Assembly: GCA_963666415.2 (NCBI GenBank)
Contig: CAXXPD010000003.1
Location: 1,364,001-1,428,000 of the forward strand
DNA length: 64,000 nucleotides
From: Bin87 sp963666415
GTDB taxonomy: Bacteria > Chloroflexota > Dehalococcoidia > Lucifugimonadales > UBA3495
Direction of reading: 5' to 3'
The position numbers and the translations under genes were made by a program. Below, one piece after another: positions 25,773 through 36,045 of this stretch (position 1 is the stretch's first letter; each line of letters opens with the position of its first letter). The notes under the pieces were generated by a model. The model was given only the letters and a program-made list of their open reading frames with translations. It ran no database searches and was not told where the DNA came from.

Positions 25773-27377
25773 CTATGGGTCTATCAGCACGCCGGGATTC
25801 AGGATGCCATTGGGATCCAGAGCACGTTTGGTCGCCCGCAACGCCTCGGCGAACGGGTCGGGACGTTGTTCGTCATACCAGGGACGGTGCGCCCGCCCTA
25901 CGGCATGATGGTGTGTGATGGTGCCGCCGGCCGCCATCACAGCATCGGATGCAGCCTGTTTGATTGCGGCGTGGGCATCCAATTCACCGCCGACCTTGCC
26001 CAGGGCTTCAAACGTGTAATAGGGAGCGGGCCCGTCGGCATATACATGGGTGAATCGGCAGGAAACGCGGCCGTTGCCGCAGGTGCGTTGCAAGGTGTCT
26101 TGCAAATCCGAACGGATGCGAGCATCCATGGCTGGCCACCGGTCCCACGTGATCGCGGTTTCGAAGGTTTCAGCAACCACGCCAAATCCAATGGTGGTGT
26201 TCCTTTCATACGGGGCGTTGATGAACGAGTTGCGCCAACTCCCCACCGCGCCTTGTCGCCCGGCGGACGTGTCTGAACGCTGGGCAGCATCAGCGACCAC
26301 GATATTGTCCTCGGCAATCGTTCCGCCGGCGTCCCGGGCGATGGCCACGGCCTGGCGAATGTTGTCTCCCTGGGGCAATTCAGCAGACTCGAACCCGATA
26401 ATCAGCAACGCCTGTTTACCGTCCAGATTGGCGAAGTCTTGCGCTTCCGCAGGATCGAGCATACGCAGGTTGGCCGGCCACATTTTGGCTTGGGCGATGA
26501 GGCGGGCACCTTCGGATGCGGCTTCCATGCTTTCGAAAACTACGCCCGCCGACCCGCGAAATCGGGGGCGTGCCTGAATACGCATCCATGCTTCGGTGAT
26601 GATGCCCAGGATCCCCTCACTGCCGATGACCATCCGGTCGGGTGACGGGCCGGCGCCGCTGCCGGGTAGTCGCCGCGACTCCCAAACTCCCGATGGGGTA
26701 ACCATCCGTACCGACTCCACGAAATCGTCGATGTGAGTGTGGTTGGTTGCGTAGTGCCCGCCGCTGCGGGTGGCGATCCAGCCGCCAAGGGTTGAGAACT
26801 CAAAACTTTGAGGGAAGTGCCGGAGGGTATATCCCTTCGGACGCAGTTGCGCTTCCAGCGCCGGCCCCAGCACACCGCCCTGGATGCGCGCCGCCCGTGA
26901 TGTCTCGTCGATTTCCAGTACCTGGTCCAGTCGCGTAAGGTCGATGGTAACCACGGCGTTACTTTCGGGGGGTTCAACGCCGGCAACCACGGTGCTCCCA
27001 CCGCCGTATGGGATTGCTACGATACTGGAGTTTGAGCACCAGTCGAGTACGGTTGTCACTTCGGCTTCGGTGCGCGGAAAGGCAATTACGTCGGGAGGGT
27101 TGGGAAACTGGCAGTTGAACCCGCGGATGCGGTCTCTGAAACTTCGACCGTAGTTATGGGACGCCCGGTCATGGTCGTCGGTGGAGCAATATTCAGCGAC
27201 CAGGGGGTGTGGCAGAATGCGGGGCTTACGCAGGTTCAGGTCTGCATCGGTTGGTGGTTTGGGAAGCTCTAGGGTGGCGCCGTACCGATCGTGCAACCGC
27301 TGCGCCATCGCGACATATTGCTCGTGCGACGGTTGCTGGTCTTCCATTCCCCACGCCCAGAAACTGCGGCGGGCCAT
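25773..27377 (-). CDS. FAD-linked oxidase, alkyl-DHAP synthase/GlcD-like
   Basis: A VAO/PCMH-fold flavoenzyme. FAD-binding features are PPDVIAFPRTEAEVTTVLDWC and IPYGGGSTVVAGV, then QSFEFSTLGGWIATRSGGHYATN, which is closest to alkyldihydroxyacetonephosphate synthase-type proteins. A C-terminal FAD-oxidase_C domain ends HHHAVGRAHRPWYDEQ, matching the AGPS active-site histidine motif. I chose the ATG at 27377 (MARRSFWAWG) because of AGGAGG upstream; length 534. In bacteria such proteins often oxidise hydroxy acids rather than making ether lipids. Confidence 0.85.
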   Translation of the reverse strand: MARRSFWAWGMEDQQPSHEQYVAMAQRLHDRYGATLELPKPPTDADLNLRKPRILPHPLVAEYCSTDDHDRASHNYGRSFRDRIRGFNCQFPNPPDVIAFPRTEAEVTTVLDWCSNSSIVAIPYGGGSTVVAGVEPPESNAVVTIDLTRLDQVLEIDETSRAARIQGGVLGPALEAQLRPKGYTLRHFPQSFEFSTLGGWIATRSGGHYATNHTHIDDFVESVRMVTPSGVWESRRLPGSGAGPSPDRMVIGSEGILGIITEAWMRIQARPRFRGSAGVVFESMEAASEGARLIAQAKMWPANLRMLDPAEAQDFANLDGKQALLIIGFESAELPQGDNIRQAVAIARDAGGTIAEDNIVVADAAQRSDTSAGRQGAVGSWRNSFINAPYERNTTIGFGVVAETFETAITWDRWPAMDARIRSDLQDTLQRTCGNGRVSCRFTHVYADGPAPYYTFEALGKVGGELDAHAAIKQAASDAVMAAGGTITHHHAVGRAHRPWYDEQRPDPFAEALRATKRALDPNGILNPGVLIDP

Positions 27378-27487
27378 CCTGCGCCTCCTGACGATTGTGC
27401 TGCCGACATTATAGCAGTGAGGAACCAATGGGCCCGGTGCATCGATTCAGGATGCCACAGTAGGGCGAACCCATCAGGGCAAAGAGA

Positions 27488-27563
27488 TGGTCGGGGTGAG
27501 TGGATTCGAACCACCGACCTCCACGTCCCGAACGTGGCGCGCTAGCCACTGCGCTACACCCCG
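27488..27563 (-). tRNA. tRNA-Pro (CGG anticodon)
   Basis: On the minus strand the acceptor arms CGGGGTG/CACCCCG pair fully, the anticodon loop is TTCGGGA (anticodon CGG) on a GCCACG/CGTGG stem, the T loop is TTCGAAT, and ACCA is encoded at the 3' end. Confidence 0.95.
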
Positions 27564-27665
27564 ACTATCGGGTTAATAATACCATGAGGAGCCCCTTGTG
27601 CCGTCAATCCACAAAGGGCGCAATGCCGTACTATAGGCAACGTATCTCAAGCCGGAGGATTAGCA

Positions 27666-29276
27666 ATGGAGGTATCGAACCCGCGGATTCGTTTCACTTC
27701 ACTCGCCCTGGTCGTCATCTTCGTGGCCGTTGCAGTGGTGCTCGGGTGTGGCGGCGCTGCTGCCCCGGCTACTCACGATTCCGATACATCAGACTCTAGC
27801 GAGGGGTCTGCCGAGGAATCACAGCGTATCGACGAAGATTCAGCGCCTCTCGGAGTGCAAGGTCCAGCAGGGGGTCGCGGACCTCAAGGCCAGACAGCGC
27901 GAAATCGTCAGCCGCGCAGCCCTGTTGCCCCGGCGGCAACTATCGCTGCTGCTGTGGCTGCTGCCGTCCCGACCCCATCGCCCCGTCCGGCCGCACAATC
28001 TCAAAATACTTCCTCGGGCGACGAGCTAGCGTCTCCTCAACCGCAAGCCGGCCGGCAGCTGATCGTGGAGGCTTGGATCAGCCTGGAAGTTGACGACATC
28101 GACCCCGCGGTTCGCCAGGTGGAGTTGTTGGCGGCCCAGCGAGACGGTTGGGTAGAATCGGCGGAAATTTATGGGGAAGGCGGCTACCGTTCCGCCAACG
28201 TGAACCTGCGCGTACCAGCCGGCCGCTTTGACAACACTATGGACGCCCTGCGCGGGCTGGGGCGCGCAACCGATGAGGGTGTTTCCTCTACCGACGTTAC
28301 CGAACGTCTGATCGATAACGAGGCGAACCTGAAAGCCTGGTACACCCAGGAAGAACGACTCATCGTATTGCTGGAGAACGCTCGCACCGTTGAAGACATC
28401 ATTGACATCGAACGGCGCATCTCGGAAGTCCGTTCGGACATCGAACACGTGGAGGCCACCCAGCGCGACCTGACCAATCGGATAGCGACCTCGCTGATAG
28501 CCGTTAACCTGTCCTTGCCCAATCGCTTCGCTGCTGAGCCTCCCGAGGGCAATATATCGCTGGCAGCTGGAGACCCGAGCGGTGTCGCCGACTCAGTCGT
28601 TGCGCGCGCCGAGGCGTTGGGCGGATACATCGGGCGCAAATTGGAATACCAAAACGACCGTAACCGGATTATCGAGTTGACTGCCTACGTGAAACCCAGC
28701 GACTTGGAGTCCCTGATGCAGTACGCCAGTACATTGGGAGAGGTCGGCAACCGCCAGCTCAGCTCGGTGGGAGCCGTTCCGGCCGGCGATATACCGAATG
28801 CCGCTCTGAACCTCACGGTCGGGGGCAATGTTGACGTTGGCGCCGAGCTGGTGCTTTCCGTCAACGACCCGGTCGCGGTCGCTACGGAAATTCGCAATCG
28901 GGCGCACGGTCTCGGCGGATTTACGGAAACGCTGAATGAAAGGCGGGATGGCGATGACTACTACGTAAACATAGAAATGGTGGTCAAATCCGCCGACCTG
29001 CGTAGCCTGATGGATTATGCAGCCACTTTCGGCGAGCCGGAAAGCTGGACCTACGGTTTGGCGGGACAGCAATCCGACGGCGACACTCCTAATGCCCACC
29101 TGCGTGTGGCGCTATCGACTACGGAGAAATGGGCTGTGAACGCTCTGATTGGCGCCGGCATTGCGGTAGGACTCCTTGCATTCGGGATAGCAGTGGTAAT
29201 ATTTGTCGTCCTGCGCCGACGCCAAAGGCGCGTCGAAACCCCCAACCTTATTGGCGCCGACTCTAGAGAAGGATAG
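27666..29276 (+). CDS. DUF4349-domain lipoprotein with C-terminal membrane anchor
   Basis: The first 30 residues form a signal peptide with a lipobox-like VVLGC, so the protein is probably a membrane lipoprotein. A low-complexity Ser/Asp/Pro-rich linker (residues about 35-125) follows. Then comes a DUF4349-type region (RQLIVEAWISLEVDDIDPAVRQV..GWVESAEIYG..VNLRVPAGRFDNTMDALRGLG..SSTDVTERLIDNEANLKAW) with a coiled-coil segment. Two further repeats of the same alpha/beta theme occur. The C-terminus has one transmembrane helix (about 488-510) and a basic tail. Function unknown. It converges on mfd with three bases between the stops. Confidence 0.85.
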   Translation: MEVSNPRIRFTSLALVVIFVAVAVVLGCGGAAAPATHDSDTSDSSEGSAEESQRIDEDSAPLGVQGPAGGRGPQGQTARNRQPRSPVAPAATIAAAVAAAVPTPSPRPAAQSQNTSSGDELASPQPQAGRQLIVEAWISLEVDDIDPAVRQVELLAAQRDGWVESAEIYGEGGYRSANVNLRVPAGRFDNTMDALRGLGRATDEGVSSTDVTERLIDNEANLKAWYTQEERLIVLLENARTVEDIIDIERRISEVRSDIEHVEATQRDLTNRIATSLIAVNLSLPNRFAAEPPEGNISLAAGDPSGVADSVVARAEALGGYIGRKLEYQNDRNRIIELTAYVKPSDLESLMQYASTLGEVGNRQLSSVGAVPAGDIPNAALNLTVGGNVDVGAELVLSVNDPVAVATEIRNRAHGLGGFTETLNERRDGDDYYVNIEMVVKSADLRSLMDYAATFGEPESWTYGLAGQQSDGDTPNAHLRVALSTTEKWAVNALIGAGIAVGLLAFGIAVVIFVVLRRRQRRVETPNLIGADSREG

Positions 29277-29279
29277 CAT

Positions 29280-32200
29280 TCAATCAGCGGCGGCGGGTTG
29301 CCTGGTTCGGTTGCGATTGCGCCGACGCCCCGGGCGCTTGACGTCGCCGCTGCCGTCGTCCTCTGCGGAGGGCGCAGTGTCGAGGGACGCTGCCTGGGCA
29401 GCCTGCATCGCTTGGTGCATCTCATCAATGAAGGCAATCACCCGGCGTAGAGTCCTGCCCAAGCGGGCCAATCCGTAATCCGCGTCCGCGGCAACCCGCA
29501 CTTCCATATCCCGCCGACCCACCTTCACTGCCGTGCCCAGCGTTTTTTGCAACGCCAGCCTCGCATCGCCGACTGCCTGACGAAACACTACCGTGACCGT
29601 TCCCGCGGTCGGAGAGCTGAGCGATTCGACCCCGGCGGCAGCGCCGAGGCACCGGAGGTCGGTTACCGCCAGCAGGTTTTCAACCTCGATGGGCGGCGGG
29701 CCGAAACGGTCTTGCATATCGGAGCGCACTGCTCCGATATGGGTTCGGTCGGTGATTTGCGACAACCGTTGGTAAAAAGCCAATCGAGCCGGCAGATGGG
29801 CGATATAGTCTTCCGGAATACTGGCCGGTATCGGCAAATCGATGCGAGGGGGTGGTTCGATTTCAGTCTGGACCGCAGCGCTGCCGTTACGACTAAGTTC
29901 TTCAACGGCCTGGCTCAGCAGTTGGGAGTACAGATTCAGTCCCACGGCATGAATTTGACCGCTCTGGTCGGCGCCCAACAGGTTGCCAGCGCCGCGAATT
30001 TCCAGGTCGCGCATGGCAACTCGGAATCCGGCGCCGAGTTCCGTGGCTTCCAGGATGGCGTGAATTCGCTGGCTGGCTGCTTCGGTTATCTCCCTGTGGT
30101 CAGGCAGCAGCAGGTAGGCGTAGGCCCGATGATCGCCGCGTCCGACGCGCCCGCGCAGCTGGTAGAGCTGAGCCAGGCCGAACCGGTCAGCACGATCGAT
30201 GATGATGGTGTTAACGTTGGGCATATCCAGACCGGACTCGATGATGGTGGTGCAAACCAGAACGTCGGCCTCACGATTGGAGAATTCCACCATCACGTCT
30301 TCCAGCTCGTTTTCCGGCATCTGGCCGTGGCCGACCAATATCCGCGCTTCCGGAACCAACTTGCTGAGGTCTTCGGCAACCTGGTGAATAGTGCGGACGC
30401 GGTTGTGCAGGAAAAAGACCTGCCCATCGCGTTCGATTTCCCGCAGGATTGCCTCTCGCACGAGTTCGCCACTGTCTTCTGAAACGAAAGTCCGCACCGG
30501 CAAACGAGCTTCGGGCGGCGTATGTATGACGCTCATGTCCCGGACGCCGGCCAGGGCCATGTGCAGGGTACGCGGGATGGGCGTGGCGCTGAGGGTGAGC
30601 ACGTCCACTTCGGCGCGCATTTGCTTCAACCGCTCTTTGTGGGCCACGCCGAACCGGTGTTCTTCGTCCACGATCACGAGTCCCAGGTTGCTGAAGGCAA
30701 CGTCCTTCTGCAAGATGCGGTGAGTACCGATGACGATATCGACACCGCCGGTCTTGGCGGCATCGACCACGGCGGCCTGCTCCTTGTGGGTGCGGAATCT
30801 GCTCAATACGTCAACCTTAACCGGGTACGGCGCCAACCGTTCGGCAAACGTCGCGTAGTGCTGTTGGGCCAGAACGGTGGTTGGCACCAACACGGCCACC
30901 TGCATACCTTCGTTCACCGCTTTGAATGCCGCTCGCAGCGCAACCTCGGTTTTTCCGTAGCCCACATCTCCACAAATCAACCGATCCATGGGGCGGGATA
31001 CTTCCATATCGCCTTTGACTTCATCGATGGCGCGCATCTGGTCGGGGGTCTCGACGTAGGGGAAGGAGTCTTCCAGGTCGCGTTGCCAGGTCGCGTCCGG
31101 CCCAAAGCGATGGCCGTCCACGGATTCGCGCGTGGCGTAGAGGCGGAGTAACTCCTCCGCGATTTCACGTGCTGCGCCTTTAGCCCGCTCTTTGATGCGC
31201 TGCCATTCGTTACCGCCCAATCGGGTTAGTGTCGGTTGCTCGTCGGTTGCGGCGACGTATGACCCCAATCGATCCAGCTGCTCGGTCGGTACATATAGTC
31301 GGTCGTCACCAGCATATTCCAGCACCAGATATTCCCGTTCGTCGCCGGGAGTATCCAGGTGGGTTGTTCCGGCAAAACGGGCCACCCCATGGTCAATGTG
31401 AACCACGTAACTGCCGGGCGTCAATTCGGCCAGCGTTACCGCTTCGCCCATATCCCGCCTGACCCGAGGCGCTCGATAACGACGTTCCTTGACCGTGCCA
31501 AACAACTCGGCATCGGTATACACGGCTACCCCGGAGTTGGTCTCGGATCCTTCGGTTTGCCAACCCTTACGCAGGCCGCCGGCAATTAAATACACCTGGC
31601 CGCTCCTCGGACGAGTCGGCAACGTTTCCACCAGTTGGGACTTCACCCCGGCATCGCTCAGGACTTCTTCCAACCGGCTGGCGTGTTGACTGACGGCAAC
31701 AACTGCGCCGCCGTTGCTAACTCGGTCCGCCACGTCAGCGGTGAAAAACGACAGGCCCGCCATTGTATCTGGCAACGGTTGCACAACCTGGTTGTCGTTG
31801 TCAGTGGCCCAGCGTTCCAGGCCCACCGTGGCGATGCCGGCTCCATCCATTTGTTCCAGCAACGTGCTCCAGTCGGTGTTGGGTGAGGGGAAGCCGTATG
31901 GCAGTTCGCCGCGATTTTGGCGGGTTTCGCGTTGCTGGCGGTATTTCTCTGCCAGCTCTTCCGCTTCTCCTTGCAGTCGAGCGGGCCGGTCGAAAACGAC
32001 CAGAGTGTCAGCGGGCAGGTATTCGGCGAAGGTGTTGCTGTTGAGCAGGCCGTTGTAATAAGACACCGTTTCGGGATTCGGATGGGCCAGCAGGGTGCCC
32101 AATTCTTCCTGAAACCGCGCGACGGAGGTCGGAGAACATGGTGAAAGATCGATGTGGCGGCACCGCTCGTCGAAAACGTCTGGGTTGACCAGGTCGGGCA

Positions 32201-32936
32201 ACTGCTCAGCGGCGGCGATGACGCGAACGCGGTCTACCTCCTCCACCGACCGTTGCGTTTCGGGGTCGAACCTGCGAATGGTGTCGATCTCGTCGTCCCA
32301 CAACTCGATGCGGTACGGGAGTTCCGCGTCGGGGGGGAACACATCCAGAATGCCTCCGCGCAAGCTGAAACTTCCTGGCGTGTCCACCTGGGGTTCATTC
32401 CGGTATCCCAATTCGACCCACGCCGACAGCAACGCGTCGAGGGAATGGATGCGGCCACCTTTCTGCAGGCGGTCGGGGTGATGGGGCGTAGGGTGTTTAC
32501 CTGCTACCAGATGCGGCGGCAGCGTCAGACGCAATGCTGCCGAGACCGATGTGACCACCAATGGAGGAATTTCGTCCGCTTCAGCCTGCCCCAGAGTTGC
32601 CAGCGCCCCTAACGCCGTCAGCCGTTGATTTACCGAGCGCGCGTCCACCGCCAGACGCTCGAAGGGCAGCACTTCCGGTTCGGGCAGCAGGAATACCGGA
32701 ACGTCTTCGCCAAGGTAGGTTAAAAGCTGGTCGTGGAGTCGTCGGGCGTCTTCCAGGCGGGGCGTGATCACCACGATTGGCCGCTGTTGCAGATGCCAAA
32801 GGGTGCCGACGTACACCGGTTGGTGGTCGGCTGGCACCGTCAAACTCGCTCGGGCGCGCTCAGCGCGCAAATTGCGCAGATGGCGCTGGATAAACGGCTG
32901 TGAGCCGAGTAAAGAAAGCAGACCGGATAGAGCCAT
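29280..32936 (-). CDS. mfd: Transcription-repair coupling factor Mfd
   Basis: ATP-dependent translocase that removes RNA polymerase stalled at DNA lesions and recruits UvrA. The 1218 residues show the UvrB-like N-terminal module, the RNA-polymerase-interacting domain (GSYVVHIDHGVARFAGTTHL..EYLVLEYAGDDRLYVPTEQLDRLGSY) and RecG-like helicase motifs (CGDVGYGKTEVALRAAFKA, VIVDEEHRFGV, LSATPIPRTLHMAL). The TRG region with QLRGRVGR and a UvrA-binding C-terminal domain follow. Length is standard. AGGA precedes the ATG. The last 60 residues are basic and low-complexity. Confidence 0.97.
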   Translation of the reverse strand: MALSGLLSLLGSQPFIQRHLRNLRAERARASLTVPADHQPVYVGTLWHLQQRPIVVITPRLEDARRLHDQLLTYLGEDVPVFLLPEPEVLPFERLAVDARSVNQRLTALGALATLGQAEADEIPPLVVTSVSAALRLTLPPHLVAGKHPTPHHPDRLQKGGRIHSLDALLSAWVELGYRNEPQVDTPGSFSLRGGILDVFPPDAELPYRIELWDDEIDTIRRFDPETQRSVEEVDRVRVIAAAEQLPDLVNPDVFDERCRHIDLSPCSPTSVARFQEELGTLLAHPNPETVSYYNGLLNSNTFAEYLPADTLVVFDRPARLQGEAEELAEKYRQQRETRQNRGELPYGFPSPNTDWSTLLEQMDGAGIATVGLERWATDNDNQVVQPLPDTMAGLSFFTADVADRVSNGGAVVAVSQHASRLEEVLSDAGVKSQLVETLPTRPRSGQVYLIAGGLRKGWQTEGSETNSGVAVYTDAELFGTVKERRYRAPRVRRDMGEAVTLAELTPGSYVVHIDHGVARFAGTTHLDTPGDEREYLVLEYAGDDRLYVPTEQLDRLGSYVAATDEQPTLTRLGGNEWQRIKERAKGAAREIAEELLRLYATRESVDGHRFGPDATWQRDLEDSFPYVETPDQMRAIDEVKGDMEVSRPMDRLICGDVGYGKTEVALRAAFKAVNEGMQVAVLVPTTVLAQQHYATFAERLAPYPVKVDVLSRFRTHKEQAAVVDAAKTGGVDIVIGTHRILQKDVAFSNLGLVIVDEEHRFGVAHKERLKQMRAEVDVLTLSATPIPRTLHMALAGVRDMSVIHTPPEARLPVRTFVSEDSGELVREAILREIERDGQVFFLHNRVRTIHQVAEDLSKLVPEARILVGHGQMPENELEDVMVEFSNREADVLVCTTIIESGLDMPNVNTIIIDRADRFGLAQLYQLRGRVGRGDHRAYAYLLLPDHREITEAASQRIHAILEATELGAGFRVAMRDLEIRGAGNLLGADQSGQIHAVGLNLYSQLLSQAVEELSRNGSAAVQTEIEPPPRIDLPIPASIPEDYIAHLPARLAFYQRLSQITDRTHIGAVRSDMQDRFGPPPIEVENLLAVTDLRCLGAAAGVESLSSPTAGTVTVVFRQAVGDARLALQKTLGTAVKVGRRDMEVRVAADADYGLARLGRTLRRVIAFIDEMHQAMQAAQAASLDTAPSAEDDGSGDVKRPGRRRNRNRTRQPAAAD

Positions 32937-33072
32937 ATTCCTGCCGTTTGTTCGTGTTGTCTGACGGCGACGTAGGGGTCGTACACGCCGAAGCGGGACT
33001 GACCACAGCCAACTCCATGCTAGAATTTTACGCCCCCGGTGCGGTGGATTTCAAGGTGCGCCAAACAGTGCG

Positions 33073-33081
33073 TGATATAAT
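33073..33081 (+). promoter_or_regulatory. Extended -10 promoter for proBA
   Basis: TGATATAAT (TG at 33073-33074, TATAAT at 33076-33081) lies about 90 bases before proB in the divergent gap with mfd. No good -35 box is seen, as is usual with extended -10 promoters. Confidence 0.5.
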
Positions 33082-33169
33082 TCACGGCACCTCGCCCAAT
33101 CCTGTGACCGAGCAATTAACCGCAAGGCGCCGTGGTCGTCCTGGCGCATCCCGTTCCTGAGACACATCA

Positions 33170-34327
33170 ATGAAGTCGACCGCATACCGCCGGGTGGTTG
33201 TGAAAGCCGGCACCAATGTGCTTACCGGCAGCAGTTCCGGCGGGGCGCCAAAGTCTGTGGCTCTGGACGCTGCGGTGATGGCCGATTTGGTGCGGCAAAT
33301 CAGCCAGTTGGTGAACGAGCAAGAGGTTCAGATGCTCCTAGTAACTTCGGGCGCAATCGCAGCGGGCCGGCAGGCTTTGGCCGAGTCCAACAACGTGCCG
33401 GATATGCCTGATATTTCGACGCGGCAGGTGCTGGCGGCATTGGGTCAAGGTCGGCTGATGCAGACCTACACGGAGCTATTCGGCCACCACGGCGTTTGCG
33501 TAGCGCAGGCGCTGCTGACGATAAATGACACGACCCAACGTCAGTCATACCTTAACATCCGCAACACACTGCTTTCTTTGCTCGAGTTGGGCATTGTGCC
33601 CATCGTAAACGAAAACGACGTGGTGGCTTCGGATGAGATTGGTGAAGTTTTTGGCGACAACGACCGCCTGTCCGCTCTGATCGCCGCCCTGATCGACGCT
33701 GATCTGCTCGTCATTCTGTCGGATGTCGACGGCCTGTATACCGCCGACCCTAAAATTGATCCCGATGCGACTCTGGTGCCGGTGGTCGATCTGGTCGATG
33801 ACGGTGTTACGGCTATGGCGGGCCGGCATCGCAACGCCTGGGCCCGGGGTGGTATGCCGACGAAACTCGATGCCGCCCGACTGGTTACCACGTCTGGTAT
33901 CGCCATGACCATCTGCCGTGGGCGCGATGAGAACGTCGTGTTGCGTGTCGTGGGCGGCGAACCGACTGGCACCTACTTCCGACCGGCGGACAGCAAGTTG
34001 GAAGCCCGCAAGCGCTGGATGATCAGCTGCGCCGGCGACAGCGATTCGCACGCCGTCGTGGTGGACGCTGGCGCGGTGTCCGCTCTGCAACGCAACGGCG
34101 TCAGTCTCCTTCCGGCGGGCGTTCGGGGTGTGGTGGGGGATTTTGGCCGGGGAGATATCATTTACGTAGTAGACGAGGTTGGGAGCCAGGTGGCCTGTGG
34201 AATCTCCAATTACTCAGCTGGAGACATCGATCTCATTCGCGGGATCCGTTCCGACCGCATAGTTGAGACGCTCGGCTACCAATACGGCCAGGAAGTGGTG
34301 CATCGCAACAACCTGGTGTTGCTGTAG
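33170..34327 (+). CDS. proB: Glutamate 5-kinase
   Basis: Phosphorylates glutamate to gamma-glutamyl phosphate, the first step of proline synthesis. The amino-acid-kinase domain (RRVVVKAGTNVLTG, LLVTSGAIAAGRQAL, PIVNENDVVASDE, LVILSDVDGLYTADP, WARGGMPTKLDAARL) covers residues 1-265. A C-terminal PUA domain (KRWMISCAGDSDSHAVVVDAG onward) follows, as in E. coli ProB. proA follows 33 bases later, making a proBA operon. Confidence 0.97.
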   Translation: MKSTAYRRVVVKAGTNVLTGSSSGGAPKSVALDAAVMADLVRQISQLVNEQEVQMLLVTSGAIAAGRQALAESNNVPDMPDISTRQVLAALGQGRLMQTYTELFGHHGVCVAQALLTINDTTQRQSYLNIRNTLLSLLELGIVPIVNENDVVASDEIGEVFGDNDRLSALIAALIDADLLVILSDVDGLYTADPKIDPDATLVPVVDLVDDGVTAMAGRHRNAWARGGMPTKLDAARLVTTSGIAMTICRGRDENVVLRVVGGEPTGTYFRPADSKLEARKRWMISCAGDSDSHAVVVDAGAVSALQRNGVSLLPAGVRGVVGDFGRGDIIYVVDEVGSQVACGISNYSAGDIDLIRGIRSDRIVETLGYQYGQEVVHRNNLVLL

Positions 34328-34360
34328 TCGTCGCCGCCTTGGCATTCAGGAGAACAACCG

Positions 34361-35632
34361 ATGACCGCCGCCCACTTACTTTACCAACAGGGCGCCGCCG
34401 CCCAAGCCGCATCGTCGGTGCTGGCCCGGTTGCCGACGTGCGCTAAAAACCACGCCTTACAGAACCTTGCCAGCGTCCTGGAAACCGAGCAAAGCGCGGT
34501 GCTGGAAGCCAACGCGGCAGATTACCGAGACGCCCAGTACGCTGGCATCAGCGATGCCTTTTTGGACCGCCTGTTGCTCACCCCGGACCGCCTAAACGGC
34601 ATGGCCGCCGATGTTCGCGGAGTTGCCGCGCTGCCCGACCCGGCGGGTGAACTCCTGGAATCTTTTGTGATGGAAAACGGGCTGAAAGTGGAAAAACGTC
34701 GCATCCCTCTGGGTGTTATTGCCAGCATCTATGAGAGCCGGCCCAACGTTACCACTGACATCGTTTCGCTCGCGCTCAAATCGGGCAACGCCTGTATCCT
34801 GCGGGGAGGCAAAGAAACCCTGCGCTCCAACTCGGCGCTGGTACGGTTGGTTCATCGGGCCATGGGTGAAGCGGGTTTGCCCACCGACGCGGTGCAATTC
34901 GTCAATGACACCGATCGCTCTCTGGTAGATGTAATGCTGGGGATGAAGCAACACATCAATCTGCTGGTCCCCCGTGGTGGCAGTGACTTGATTAATTACG
35001 TGGCAGCAAAAGCGACCATGCCAGTGCTCACTGGAGGGGTCGGCGTCTGCCACACCTACGTTGACCGCGACGCCGACACAGATATGGCCGCCAGCATCAT
35101 CTTTAACGCCAAAGTTCAGCGCCCCACGGTGTGCAACGCCCTGGATGCGGTGCTGATTCATGCGGATGCTGCGGCGCGCTGTTTGCCTGAGATCGCGTCC
35201 CGGCTGAACGACGCCGGAGTTGAGATGCGTTGTGATCACCGGGCGTTGAGCATCCTGGGTCCCGGAGCAGGGCTGCACACGACGCCGGCCAATGAGGATG
35301 ACTGGGGCCGAGAGTTCCTCGCTCTCATCGCAGCCGTGAAAATCGTGGATAGCCTGGACGATGCGTTGAATCACATCCAGGTTTACGGTTCGGGGCACTC
35401 TGAAGCCATCGTAACCCAGGACCACGAAGCCGCCCAGCGTTTTCTGAACGAGGTGGATGCCGCCGCCGTGTACCACAACACCAGCACGCGGTTCACCGAT
35501 GGCTCTCAGTTCGGCCTGGGCGCGGAGGTTGGGATCAGCACCCAGAAGTATCACGCCCGTGGTCCCCTCGGCCTGCGCGAGTTGACATCCTATAAATGGA
35601 TTGTGCGCGGCGACGGCCAGATAAGGGAATGA
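34361..35632 (+). CDS. proA: Gamma-glutamyl phosphate reductase
   Basis: NADPH-dependent reduction of gamma-glutamyl phosphate to glutamate semialdehyde. The 423-residue protein has RRIPLGVIASIYESRPNVT, the cofactor stretch ALKSGNACILRGGKE, the catalytic cysteine in GGVGVCHTYVDRDAD, and the C-terminal FTDGSQFGLGAEVGISTQKYHARGP and GLRELTSYKW. Length is typical. It forms an operon with proB, and a small unknown gene follows after 10 bases. Confidence 0.97.
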   Translation: MTAAHLLYQQGAAAQAASSVLARLPTCAKNHALQNLASVLETEQSAVLEANAADYRDAQYAGISDAFLDRLLLTPDRLNGMAADVRGVAALPDPAGELLESFVMENGLKVEKRRIPLGVIASIYESRPNVTTDIVSLALKSGNACILRGGKETLRSNSALVRLVHRAMGEAGLPTDAVQFVNDTDRSLVDVMLGMKQHINLLVPRGGSDLINYVAAKATMPVLTGGVGVCHTYVDRDADTDMAASIIFNAKVQRPTVCNALDAVLIHADAAARCLPEIASRLNDAGVEMRCDHRALSILGPGAGLHTTPANEDDWGREFLALIAAVKIVDSLDDALNHIQVYGSGHSEAIVTQDHEAAQRFLNEVDAAAVYHNTSTRFTDGSQFGLGAEVGISTQKYHARGPLGLRELTSYKWIVRGDGQIRE

Positions 35633-35642
35633 CGTAACAATC

Positions 35643-35993
35643 GTGCCTTACGACTACGAACGTGAAGTCCGCACCGCCAACTCAGAGGCGTTTCTTATCC
35701 TGGACGGGGAGAATGCGGTGGGCCGAATCGATACTCACTTTCTGCCCGGGATCGCGCATATCGCCATCGCCATCGACCAAAGTCTGACTTCAGATCAGAT
35801 TGAGGAAATTATCGCCGACATCGACGCCGATATGCTGAACACCGTGGGTTCAGAGCGGGAATCGCACCTGTATCACGTATTTCAGGGCACTGAAATCCGA
35901 GTGTTCAGCGATGACGGCGAGGGCGATTACAGCGGGAATGGAAACGGGCACGGCCACGGGCCGTTGCCTCCACCAGCGGGTTCCGGAGACTAA
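35643..35993 (+). CDS. Hypothetical protein, 116 residues
   Basis: I do not recognise the family. It starts with GTG 10 bases after proA and is probably part of the proBA transcript. The body (about 1-90) alternates strands and helices (SEAFLILDGENAVGRID, SDQIEEIIADIDADML), and the last 25 residues are Gly/Asn/His/Pro-rich (GNGNGHGHGPLPPP). That tail could bind metal. No membrane segment. Confidence 0.65.
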   Translation: MPYDYEREVRTANSEAFLILDGENAVGRIDTHFLPGIAHIAIAIDQSLTSDQIEEIIADIDADMLNTVGSERESHLYHVFQGTEIRVFSDDGEGDYSGNGNGHGHGPLPPPAGSGD

Positions 35994-36045
35994 TTACCGT
36001 CTGACACCGGCGGTTTTACCGCACAGCAAGCCGGGCTGACATTCG

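Noticed and set aside
32900..33160. Small protein between mfd and proB
   Set aside because: It overlaps the mfd start and the proBA promoter and has no recognisable features.
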